NCBI RefSeq assembly: GCF_000226295.1
Contig: NC_016024.1
Span: forward strand, 1,719,501-1,783,500
Origin: Chloracidobacterium thermophilum B
GTDB lineage: Bacteria > Acidobacteriota > Blastocatellia > Chloracidobacteriales > Chloracidobacteriaceae
Direction of reading: 5' to 3'
Length of the DNA: 64,000 nt
The notes beneath the pieces are model-generated. The model saw only the letters and a list, made by a program, of their open reading frames with translations, searched no databases and was not told the origin of the DNA. A program made the translations under genes and the position numbers. This document shows, piece by piece, positions 1 to 8,700 of the stretch. Within the stretch, counting starts at the first letter, position 1; each line of letters opens with the position of its first letter.

Positions 1-176
1 TACCAGACATCACCACCGGGATGCCCTACGATACCACCAAATCCCGCGCCTGATTTCCAGATGCAAAGCATCCCGGCGGCGGGTTACACTGCCGGACGCA
101 GCCACCGGCGCGCGGCAGCCACGGTTTCACCCGGCCGCGTGCAACCTTGTCCCGGCATCCTACACGGCGCACGGTC

Positions 177-1031
177 ATGAACTTCCTGCGCTTGCTTTTC
201 GATTGCAGCCCCCTGCTCATCGCTACGGCACACGGTTACGGCGCGGCCTGGCTGGCGGTCAGGATGCTCTTTCGCCCGCTCAAGCCGGTTTATGTCTTTG
301 GCTGGAAACTGCCGTTTACGCCGGGACTGCTTCCGGCCGAACGGGAGCGTTTCGTGGATGCCCTGGCCGGCGTCATTGCGGAAAAGCTTCTGACGGCGGA
401 CATCCTGGCGGCTGCCTTCCATGAACTCCGGCTGGACACCGACGTGGAACGGCTCGCCCGCTCGCGCTATGCCGAACGGTCGCAGCCCGACGCCCTGCTT
501 CCGGCCGTCGCCGGGCGCATCACGGAGATGCTGACCACACTCAAAAACTCCTCCGAGGCCAAGTGGCGTATTGCCCACGAACTGCGCGCCGTGGTCATCC
601 GGCGGCTCGAACGCGATTACCACCCGGCCGTCCGCCAGACGGCGACCTTTCTGGTGGGCGATGCCCTGGTGTACCGCATTGTGGACCGCGCTATCAACAA
701 CCTGGCTGACCAGCTCTCCGAAAGTATGGCCATCCGGGAAGTCATGGACGAAGCCCTGCGCCGCCTGCCGGAAGCCATCTTCACCAGCGAGCGCCCCCTG
801 CAACAGCGCATTGCCCAGGACATCGTCCGTCACCTCAGCGAACGCCTCGACATCAAGGGCATCATCAAGCGGCGTTTTGAGACCTTCTCGAATGACATCT
901 TTGAGAGTCTCGTCTATGAAACAGCCGGACGGGAACTGCGGGGCATCATGGTGTTTGGAACGTATGTCGGTTTTGCGGTCGGCGTCCTCCAAACCGGCGT
1001 CAACCTCTGGCGCACTCTGGCCGGTCATTAG
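177..1031 (+). CDS. DUF445 family membrane-associated protein
   Basis: The 284-residue product matches the DUF445 (YheB-like) pattern. It has an N-terminal hydrophobic segment, then a GYGAAWLAVRMLFRP stretch corresponding to the conserved 'wLa(V)(K/R)MLFRP' signature, followed by an FTPGLLPAERERF motif and a long, charged helical region. A second hydrophobic segment (IMVFGTYVGFAVGVLQTGV) lies at the C-terminus, so the protein is probably anchored at both ends. The family has no firmly established function; some members are linked to spore or envelope structure. I chose the ATG at 177 because the frame can also open with a TTG at 147, but that would add ten charged residues before the hydrophobic start. 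It ends 51 bases before a tRNA gene on the other strand. Confidence 0.75.
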   Translation: MNFLRLLFDCSPLLIATAHGYGAAWLAVRMLFRPLKPVYVFGWKLPFTPGLLPAERERFVDALAGVIAEKLLTADILAAAFHELRLDTDVERLARSRYAERSQPDALLPAVAGRITEMLTTLKNSSEAKWRIAHELRAVVIRRLERDYHPAVRQTATFLVGDALVYRIVDRAINNLADQLSESMAIREVMDEALRRLPEAIFTSERPLQQRIAQDIVRHLSERLDIKGIIKRRFETFSNDIFESLVYETAGRELRGIMVFGTYVGFAVGVLQTGVNLWRTLAGH

Positions 1032-1081
1032 CTGCCAGCAGCCACTCCCACGGCACGGCCTCGGCCATACCCGCCGGTGGA

Positions 1082-1155
1082 TGCGCCCGGAGAGACTCGA
1101 ACTCCCAACCCTCAGATCCGAAGTCTGATGCTCTATCCAATTGAGCTACGGGCGC
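1082..1155 (-). tRNA. tRNA-Arg (anticodon UCG)
   Basis: Read on the minus strand, the 74 bases fold as a standard cloverleaf. The acceptor stem is GCGCCCG/CGGGCGC with discriminator A. The D arm has the usual TAGCTCAATTGGATAGAGCA layout and the anticodon stem is TCAGA/TCTGA around the loop CTTCGGA, giving anticodon TCG. The T loop is GTTCGAGTC. The three bases after the discriminator are TCC, so the CCA end is not encoded and must be added by a nucleotidyltransferase; one is encoded at 56569-57897. Confidence 0.95.
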
Positions 1156-1227
1156 AGACGCGGCCGGCGTTCTGCCGTATAGCGCGCCGCGGCCGGGCTT
1201 TTCAAGCGTCTGCCAAGGGAACGGTTT

Positions 1228-1941
1228 TCAGGCTGGGACAGTCGTCGCCAGCGCTGGCGCAGTTTCCAGCGACCGCAATGACCGCCGCAACCCAAGCACC
1301 AGCACCAAATTGGCCACCGTCATCGTGCCCTCGGCAATGCCGTGCAGCCAATCCACATGGGTCAATGACGGCGCGCGATAGACCGTCCGTGCCACAATGC
1401 TTAGGGCAATGGTGACGACGACAAACAGGATGAGCAGCCCGTACCCGACAATCGTCTGGACGTTGAAGGCCGCGCGGTCCCACCGCCGGTTGACCGCCAG
1501 AAAGACCACGAACAGCAGGTAGGCCAATCCGGCCGACTGAATCATTGCGCCCCGCGTCCCGCCATAGGGCAGCCAGGCCCGCGCCAGCAGAAAGCCGCCG
1601 ACAGTCAGCGTCGCCACGGCCGTGGCGGCCAGAACGAACCGTGGGTAGCGCCGCGGCCATTCGCGCAGATGCAGCGCGGCCGTCGCCAGCCCAACACTTC
1701 CGATGAGTGTCAGCAGTTCGTGCGTACGTGGAATCCACATCAGGCTGGTGTTGTCATTGGTGGCATGCCAGGCCAGGACGCACATCCCGGCGCCCCAGTG
1801 CGGCAGCATCGCCACGGCCAGCCGCCGGATGTCTGTCCGGCCCAGCACTGTTCCCAACCGCCACACCAGGGCGATGGCCAGCGTCCACTCGGTCACGCTG
1901 GCAATGTGAATGCCCCATACCGGGGGTGACAGCAAACTCAT
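1228..1941 (-). CDS. Ycf49-like membrane protein, DUF2499 plus DUF3593-like halves
   Basis: This 237-residue multi-pass membrane protein has about six hydrophobic segments. The first ~95 residues match my recollection of DUF2499 (Ycf49-like) proteins of cyanobacteria and plastids: WGIHIASVTEWTLAIALVW, then AMLPHWGAGMCVLAWH with N-D-N and a TLIGS motif. The C-terminal part contains SLTHVDWLHGIAEG followed by a TVANLVLVLG segment, which resembles DUF3593, normally a separate neighbouring gene in cyanobacteria. The function of both families is unknown. The presence of a fused form here suggests a phototroph or a transfer, but I cannot confirm that without a profile search. It is transcribed away from the ABC ATPase gene that starts at 2066. 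Confidence 0.65.
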   Translation of the reverse strand: MSLLSPPVWGIHIASVTEWTLAIALVWRLGTVLGRTDIRRLAVAMLPHWGAGMCVLAWHATNDNTSLMWIPRTHELLTLIGSVGLATAALHLREWPRRYPRFVLAATAVATLTVGGFLLARAWLPYGGTRGAMIQSAGLAYLLFVVFLAVNRRWDRAAFNVQTIVGYGLLILFVVVTIALSIVARTVYRAPSLTHVDWLHGIAEGTMTVANLVLVLGLRRSLRSLETAPALATTVPA

Positions 1942-2065
1942 GGCGGCACCTCCCCACGAACGAAGTGGCCCACAAACGAAGTGGCGGTTGAATCAACCTC
2001 CCGTTTTCACCATACTGCGCCCACCGTACGAAAAGGGCCAGAAATGTTTGCGGGAAAAGCCAGCG

Positions 2066-3004
2066 ATGCGACCGGTCGTTGAAATCGAGCAGCTTTCCAT
2101 GGAGTACGTCACTGGCTTCTGGCGCAACAAGCGCGTCCGGTCACTGGTTGACCTGAGCCTTGAAGTCTATGCCGGCGAAGTCTTCGGGTTTCTCGGCCAC
2201 AACGGTGCCGGAAAGACGACGACGCTCAAAATCCTCATGCGAATTGTCTATCCGACGGGTGGCACGGCGCGGATTCTCGGCTGCCCGCTGGATGACATGA
2301 GCATGCGGCGGCGCATTGGCTACCTGCCGGAGTCGCCGTACTTCTACGACTACCTGACCGGGTGGGAACTGCTTGACTACTTCGGCCGGCTCTGTGGTCT
2401 GGATGCGGCGCAGCGGGCCCGGCGCATTCCCGAAATGCTGGCGCTGGTTGGCATGCAGCATGCCGCCCACCGTCCGCTGCGCAAGTATTCCAAGGGCATG
2501 CTCCAGCGGATCGGCATTGCCCAGGCTATTCTGCACGACCCGGAAGTGGTCTTTCTGGACGAACCGATGACGGGACTTGATCCCATTGGACGGCGGGAAG
2601 TCCGCGACATCATGGCCAACCTGCGGGATCAGGGCAAGACGGTGTTTTTCTCGACGCACATCCTGTCGGATGTCGAGGCGCTCTGCGACCGCGTGGCCAT
2701 TCTCAAGCAGGGCCGCCGCGTGGCCTATGGGACGCTGGCGGAAATTCAGGCGGGCCGGGCGGCCACGCTTGAAATCGTGGCCACGGAGACGACACCCGAA
2801 GCCGTGGCGGCACTGGAGCGTTTTGCGGCCCGCCTTCGCCGGACAGCCGCCGGGTTGCACTGCGAGTTGAAATCAGCCGACCAGGTGGGCGAAGCCGTCG
2901 CCGAGCTGCACCGCCATGGCGGACGCCTGGTTTCCATCATGCCGATCAAATCCGCGCTGGAAGAATTTTTCGTCCGGGACGAAACCCTCAGCGAGACCTT
3001 CTGA
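2066..3004 (+). CDS. ABC transporter ATP-binding protein
   Basis: A 312-residue ATPase of the ABC-2 (drug/polysaccharide/gliding export) type. Walker A is GHNGAGKT at residues 44-51. The Q-loop region is LPESPYFYDYLTG, the signature is YSKGMLQRIGIAQA (an SKGM variant of LSGGQ, common in this subfamily), Walker B is VVFLDEP and the switch histidine lies in FFSTH. The C-terminal 80 residues form the usual accessory domain (EEFFVRDE near the end). The frame is open further upstream, but residues before the ATG at 2066 are not family-like, and GGGAAAAG precedes that ATG. No ABC-2 permease gene lies next to it in this window, so its membrane partner is either elsewhere or not identifiable here. 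Confidence 0.9.
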   Translation: MRPVVEIEQLSMEYVTGFWRNKRVRSLVDLSLEVYAGEVFGFLGHNGAGKTTTLKILMRIVYPTGGTARILGCPLDDMSMRRRIGYLPESPYFYDYLTGWELLDYFGRLCGLDAAQRARRIPEMLALVGMQHAAHRPLRKYSKGMLQRIGIAQAILHDPEVVFLDEPMTGLDPIGRREVRDIMANLRDQGKTVFFSTHILSDVEALCDRVAILKQGRRVAYGTLAEIQAGRAATLEIVATETTPEAVAALERFAARLRRTAAGLHCELKSADQVGEAVAELHRHGGRLVSIMPIKSALEEFFVRDETLSETF

Positions 3005-3005
3005 C

Positions 3006-3030
3006 CGCCGGCCAAAGAGGTTTGCCGGCG
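3006..3030. terminator. Bidirectional hairpin between convergent genes
   Basis: CGCCGGC at 3006-3012 pairs perfectly with GCCGGCG at 3024-3030, and inner AAA/TTT pairs extend the stem after a one-base bulge. It sits exactly between the stops of the convergent ABC ATPase and MscS genes. There is no strong U-tract, so termination by this hairpin is inferred from position and symmetry. Confidence 0.5.
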
Positions 3031-3032
3031 CG

Positions 3033-4526
3033 TCATTCCAGCGCGAACAACCGCTTGATTTGCGCCAGCAACTGCATTGGTTCGTGCTCCACGACCGTTT
3101 CCGGTACAGCCGCCGAACGCGCGGCCTCCAGGCTCAGACGACGCGCCTCCAGACGTTCCGCCAACACCCGGCTGAAGGTCTCCGCCAGGCGGGGATTCGT
3201 TTGCAACAGGTGGCGGAACACGTCCCGGTGAATGGTGCGGACGGTCACTTCCCCCACCGCGCGAACCGTGGCCGAACGCGGCTCGCCAGTCATCAGCGCC
3301 ATTTCGCCAAAGCAGTCGGGAGCACGCACCTGCCCGACTTCCAACCCATCCACTTCAACGCGCACCGTTCCTGCTTCCAGAACGAACAGGGCATCTCCCG
3401 GCTCGCCCTGTCGGACCAGAGCTTCGCCCGGCGCATAGCGCAACAACCGCATTCCCTGGGCAACCACCAGCCGTTCGGATGGTGACAGACAGGCCAGCAG
3501 CGGCACTGTGCTGAGTAACCGTTCTGATGCTTCCACGACCTGCTGCTGCTTCACTTCCGGCGACGTTGGACGCCGCAGCTCAATCCCTGTCATAGGTAGC
3601 GGCAACTCGATTGCTGCCCGGTCAAGGGCATACCACACCCGGTTGCGTACCAGGCTGGCAATGGCTTCGCGCCGGCGGAAGTTCGTAATGAAGTAGCAGA
3701 CGACATACCGGATGGTCGCATTCTCCAGAAAAGCAGATAGGGCCACGAACGGTGGTGGGTCGGAGCAAATCTCCGGGATGTCCTGTATTGCCGCCAGAAT
3801 GGCCGCCCGTACCCGCTCCGGCGGAATGTCGTAGGGGGCCTGCACGTAAACTTTTTGCCTCGCCAGGGAGGATGGCTTCGTATAGGTCACAATCTGGCTT
3901 TTGGCCAGCAGGCTGTTGGGAATGGTCACTTGTTCCCTGTCGAGGGTAAAAATCCTGACGGCGCGCCAGTTGATTTCGACCACTTCGCCAACCCGCTGCC
4001 CGTCGCCGAGTTGAATCCAGTCGCCGACTTCAAAGGGCTGCTGCGCCTGCAAGGTCAACCCGGCCAAAATGTTGCCCAGGGTATCCTGTAACGCCAGACC
4101 GATGATGGCGGTGAACAACGCCGACGTGACCAGCAGCGATGTCAACTGCACTCCGAGCCAACTCAGGGCTAGCAAGCCCACGGCGGCATAGACAATCCCC
4201 TGGATGATGTCGCGGAAAATCCGTTCCGCCGTCAGTCCCAACCGCCGGGCAATCCCGGCATCGAAAAAGGCCAGCACCGACAACCGCCCCAACGCCAAAG
4301 ACAGACCGATAGCCGAGAGGTGACGAAAGAGCGCCGGCGGGGCAAAGCTGGACAGGAAGGCATCTGCCAGCGCCGCCACAACCGCCACGGCCACACACCA
4401 CGCCGGAAAACGGAGCGCCTCCCGTACTTCCGCCGGGGCGGTTTTCCTGATGAACAGCATGGTCAGCGCGGCCGTCAGCACACCAACCACAATCCACCAG
4501 TAATAGGTAAGGTCCGTCGGGTTCAT
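3033..4526 (-). CDS. MscS-type mechanosensitive channel with C-terminal cyclic-nucleotide-binding domain
   Basis: The 497-residue protein has about four N-terminal transmembrane helices followed by the MscS core. The pore-lining helix region is TAIIGLALQDTLGNILAG, and the beta domain contains PFEVGDWIQLGDGQRVGEVVEINWRAVRI with TIPNS, all diagnostic of MscS. Residues ~345-460 form a cNMP-binding domain with the phosphate-binding cassette FGEMALMTGEPRSATVRA. Channels with this architecture gate on tension and may be tuned by cAMP or cGMP; ligand identity cannot be read from sequence. The start at 4526 gives a sensible first helix. It is divergent from the D-amino-acid oxidase gene across 185 bases. 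Confidence 0.92.
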   Translation of the reverse strand: MNPTDLTYYWWIVVGVLTAALTMLFIRKTAPAEVREALRFPAWCVAVAVVAALADAFLSSFAPPALFRHLSAIGLSLALGRLSVLAFFDAGIARRLGLTAERIFRDIIQGIVYAAVGLLALSWLGVQLTSLLVTSALFTAIIGLALQDTLGNILAGLTLQAQQPFEVGDWIQLGDGQRVGEVVEINWRAVRIFTLDREQVTIPNSLLAKSQIVTYTKPSSLARQKVYVQAPYDIPPERVRAAILAAIQDIPEICSDPPPFVALSAFLENATIRYVVCYFITNFRRREAIASLVRNRVWYALDRAAIELPLPMTGIELRRPTSPEVKQQQVVEASERLLSTVPLLACLSPSERLVVAQGMRLLRYAPGEALVRQGEPGDALFVLEAGTVRVEVDGLEVGQVRAPDCFGEMALMTGEPRSATVRAVGEVTVRTIHRDVFRHLLQTNPRLAETFSRVLAERLEARRLSLEAARSAAVPETVVEHEPMQLLAQIKRLFALE

Positions 4527-4711
4527 TTATCTTCCGCCCAGCCTTTCACCGGGGAAGTCTGCGCCCCCGGTTGTAAAGGCCACGGGCCACGGCTGGCAAG
4601 CGCCACACCGCCACGGCAGCGCGATTTCCCCGGCCAGTTTGCGTGACTTTGACTCGCGCCGTCCTGCCGGACATCATCGGTCACTGACATTTTTCAACCG
4701 CTCACCCCACT

Positions 4712-5665
4712 ATGGTTACTTCCCGTTCGGCACTGGTCATCGGCTGTGGCATCTCCGGGCTGGCCTGCGCCCGGCGACTGCAAGCCGCCGGCTACCACGT
4801 CACCATCATCACCCGCGAACAGCCAAAATCCACAACTTCCAACGTCGCTGCGGCGCTCTGGTATCCCTACCGCTGCGCTCCCCGCGAAAAAGCCCTGCCA
4901 TGGTCGAAGGCCACCTTTGAAGAACTCCTGCGCCAGCACCGGGACGGCGTTCCGGGCGTCACCCCGACGACGTTCATCGAGCTTTTCGACCACGACCGCC
5001 CTACACCCTGGTGGGCTGAAGCCACCGGCGGCGTCACCCGTCTCACCGGAAACGACCTGCCGCCCGGTTATGCCGTCGGCTTTGCCGCCACCGTACCGGT
5101 TGTGGAAACACCACTGTATCTCCCCTACCTCGTGGAACAGTTCTCAGCGGCAGGCGGTACACTCCAGCTCGGCGAACTCACCAGTCTGGATGAGGCCTGC
5201 GCTGCGTACCCGCTGGTCATCAACTGCTCCGGTCTGGGGGCACGGACGCTCGCCAATGACCCCGAAGTGTTCCCGATCCGCGGGCAGGTGGTACGGGTTT
5301 CCAATCCCGGCGTACGGCGTGCCCTGACCGATGACGACGGCCCACGCCGCATCAGCTACACGATCCCACGCCAGACGGATGTCATTCTGGGCGGCACGGC
5401 GCTGCCCCACGTCTGGGATACCACTCCCGATGCAGCGACAACCGAAAGAATCTTGCGCCACTGCCGCGAGCTTGAGCCGGCGCTGGCCTCAGCACAGGTG
5501 CTTGAAGTGCGGGTCGGGCTGCGTCCGGGGCGGACGGCCGTCCGCCTGGAACGGGAACACCGTGGCGTGGGCGTCGTCATTCACAACTACGGCCACGGCG
5601 GCGCGGGCTTCACCCTCGCCTGGGGCTGTGCGGACGAGGTGCTTCACCTGGCGCGTGCAACGTAA
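4712..5665 (+). CDS. D-amino-acid oxidase (FAD-dependent, DAO family)
   Basis: This 317-residue flavoenzyme starts with the dinucleotide fold ALVIGCGISGLACARRL (residues ~7-23). It carries VINCSGLGARTL and the PIRGQVVRV segment typical of DAO. The C-terminus has GLRPGRTAVRLE, containing the arginine that binds substrate carboxylate, and HNYGHGGAGFTLAWGCA, a signature shared with eukaryotic D-amino-acid and D-aspartate oxidases. The expected reaction is oxidative deamination of a D-amino acid to the 2-oxo acid, ammonia and peroxide. Length is close to the usual 320-350 residues. There is no obvious peroxisome-like tag and no amino-acid racemase nearby. Substrate preference (neutral or acidic) is not predictable here. 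Confidence 0.85.
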   Translation: MVTSRSALVIGCGISGLACARRLQAAGYHVTIITREQPKSTTSNVAAALWYPYRCAPREKALPWSKATFEELLRQHRDGVPGVTPTTFIELFDHDRPTPWWAEATGGVTRLTGNDLPPGYAVGFAATVPVVETPLYLPYLVEQFSAAGGTLQLGELTSLDEACAAYPLVINCSGLGARTLANDPEVFPIRGQVVRVSNPGVRRALTDDDGPRRISYTIPRQTDVILGGTALPHVWDTTPDAATTERILRHCRELEPALASAQVLEVRVGLRPGRTAVRLEREHRGVGVVIHNYGHGGAGFTLAWGCADEVLHLARAT

Positions 5666-5714
5666 CCTGCCCCCGGCGGCGGGGCTTCACACCGGCTGAC
5701 ACGGCGCGTACGGC

Positions 5715-8700
5715 TTAGCGGATGGCATCGGCACAAACATTGGCATAGCGGCAAAGCTGACACCGCGCGCCGGGTTTGGCCTCGAAGTCGGTTTCGGCAA
5801 ACGTCCGAATCGCCACCAGCTCGCTGATGACCTTGTTGACCGCGTGGGCAGTGGCTTCCTTTCCGGCCTGATTGGCCGGCAGTTCAAACTTCTCATCCGG
5901 GGCCAGAAAGTGCAGCGTGGCGCGTACTTCCTTCACGTTGGGCGTCAGTTCCCACAGCGCCAGGGCGTAGATTTGCAACTGCAAGCGGTACCAGGCGACC
6001 TTTTCAGCCTTTTCCGCCGCAAAGCCTGGGGCTCCGGGCCGGGTCGCAAAGGCATTGGTCTTGAAATCCACCACGTGCGCCGTCACCCCCTGCCCGCCGG
6101 GACGGGGCGTGATCAGCACCTTGTCCATGGCTCCCGTGACCAATGCCGCGTCGCACCGGATGGTGAAGACGCGCTCACTCCAGACTTCGCAGCCGCTGGA
6201 CGGCTCCCGCGCCTGACGCTGTACCGCATCAATTTCCTTCCGAAAGTCGCTTTCGGCATATCGCTTTGCCAGCCACCACACGTCGTCTAGGATGGCCTCG
6301 TCATCAAGCATCACACCTTCCAGCCGTCCCTCCGCCCGCAGCGACGCCACGGCGCGTTGCAGGGCCGCCCGCAGCGCCCGGTTATCGGTATCTTCGGGTT
6401 GCAGGTCCTCGCACAGCCTGTGAACGATGAGACCACGTATGGCCGGCGAAAGCCGCGCCTGCCCCTCCGGGCGTTCGGTATCTTCGACGGGCCGGCGCTC
6501 CAGCCCGGCCTCGTCTTCCAGCGGGTCGAGAAAGCGCGCAAAGTAGTATTGGCGGGGGCAGTGGGCAAAGCTGTTCAACTGGGCCACCGAGTAGTGATAC
6601 TGCCCATGTATGGCTTTCGGGTCAGGCGCAACCGTTTCCAGTTGGTCCTCAAGTTGACGGATAAGTTCCCGGCGTGCCCGTTCGCGCTGCCTGGCATCGG
6701 CTGCCGCCTGCGCGACAAACGCCTCCCGGCTGGATGGTTCCGGGAGCGGGGTTGGGTCTGCATTCCCTGGCACGGCCGGGACGCTGTCCCGCAGGACGAG
6801 AATCCGGGCCGCGTCGAGTTGCACTTCCATCCCGGCAGGCCCCACGTCCGGGGGGGCGCTTCCGGCATCCTCTTCAGGCAGCAGCCACGGACTCAGCCAG
6901 TCCAGAAAACTCTGGACGGAACTGCCTTCCGCATTTCCGGTTTTGGGTCGCGCCGCGGCCGAGAGAATGAGGGCGTCCTGGGCGCGCGTCATGGCCACGT
7001 AAAGCTGGCGCATCCGCTCGAACTGCTCCCGGCGCTCAATCCTTTCCAGCGCCATGCTTTTCAGCGCCGTGGGCCGCCGCCGGCCCAGCATGTCGGGCAC
7101 ATCGAAGCCCAGGCCGCTGTTCCGCTCGAAAACGAACTTCCCGGCGCTTTGCCGCCAGCGGCGTTGCAGGTCCGGCAGGACGACAACCGGAAACTCCAGC
7201 CCCTTGGACTTGTGAATCGTCAGCAGCGCCACGGCGTCAAGACCAAGTTCAAGCTGGGCTTCGGCTTCGCGGGCATCAAGGCGGCGAAACTCGCGGATGT
7301 AGGCGACGAAATCCCGCAGCAGATGCGTCTCGCGGCTGGCAAAGCCCCGGGCCAGCGCCACCAGCTTGTCGAGATTGGACAACCGCTGTGGGCCGTCTTC
7401 GGCTCCGGCGCACACGATGTCATAGCCTGTCCGGCGAATAGCCTGCTCGATGAGGTCAGGCAGCGGCAGGCGGTTCCGTACGGCCAGCAACTCTTCCAGA
7501 ATTTCGACAGCCTCTTCCAGCAGGGCGCGCTGCTCACTGGCAAGTGCGGCCTGTTTCTGTTCGGCTTCGCGGCGCAGTTGGCTGTACAGCGAAACCCACT
7601 GGTCGGACGCATTGGCAGCCGTCCACCGCAGCCACAGCAGGGTTTCATCCGACAGCCCGAACAGCGGCGAGCGCAGTACACCGGCCAGCGCAATGTCATC
7701 CGCGCGATTGTCGAGAAATGCCAGCAGGTTCAGCAGGTCGGAGACCTCCGGGCGTCCGTAGAAGCCGTGTCCGGCGACGACATAGCACGGCACACCGGCC
7801 CGCCGCAGCGCGCGTTCGTAGGTCTTGACATCCGTCAGCGCCCCAAACAGGAAGGCAATGTCGCGGTAGGTCGGCGGCCGGGGCGTCCCCTGCGCGGTAT
7901 TGACCAGCGGGATTTGCTGCTCCACCAGCTCCCGTACGTACCCGGCCAGCCGTTCGGACTCGATGTCACGCAGCGATTCGTCGTACGGCGAGGGCTTCTC
8001 ATCGTCCTTCTTATCGTCCTTGGGCATTTCCGTGTAGAGAAAGACTACCGCTGGCTGCCCTGTGTTGAGCGCCGCGCGAAAGGCCACGCCCGGCTCGTGC
8101 GCCACGAATCCGCTCTGCCGCAGTTCGGCCGGCTGGCTTCCTTCCGGCGCGGCCATGATGCGGCTGAAGATGGCATTGAAAAAATCCACCAGGCGCGGGT
8201 CGCTGCGAAAGTTGACCTCCAGACGGAGATGCTGCCCCCCTTTTGCCGTCACCGAATCAATGGTTTCGTCAAAAACCTCGACTTCCGCCCCACGAAAGGC
8301 ATAGATGGATTGCTTGCGGTCGCCGACGAAGAAAAACGTCCGGTTGCCGCCGCTGGCAGGTTTGGACGTGAGAGCGTCGAGGCCGAGGTCTCCGAGAATA
8401 TCCCGTTGAAGGTGATTCGTGTCCTGAAACTCATCCACCAGAAAGTGCCGGTAGCGTTCCTGGACGCGCCGTCGGATGTCGGCGGACTCCAGCAACTCAC
8501 GCGCCCGCAGTTGCAGGTCCTCGAAATCGAGCGCCGCCGATTCGTTTTTGGCTTTGGTGTAGAGAAACTCCACGCTCCGCAACACTTGGAAGACCGCCTG
8601 CTGGTAGTCCCGCGCACAGACATCGAAATAGATGGCTTCGAGCTGTCCCCCGCCCTGGCTGCGGGTTCCGAGCGACTCCTGCAGCGGTTTGACCGCCTTG

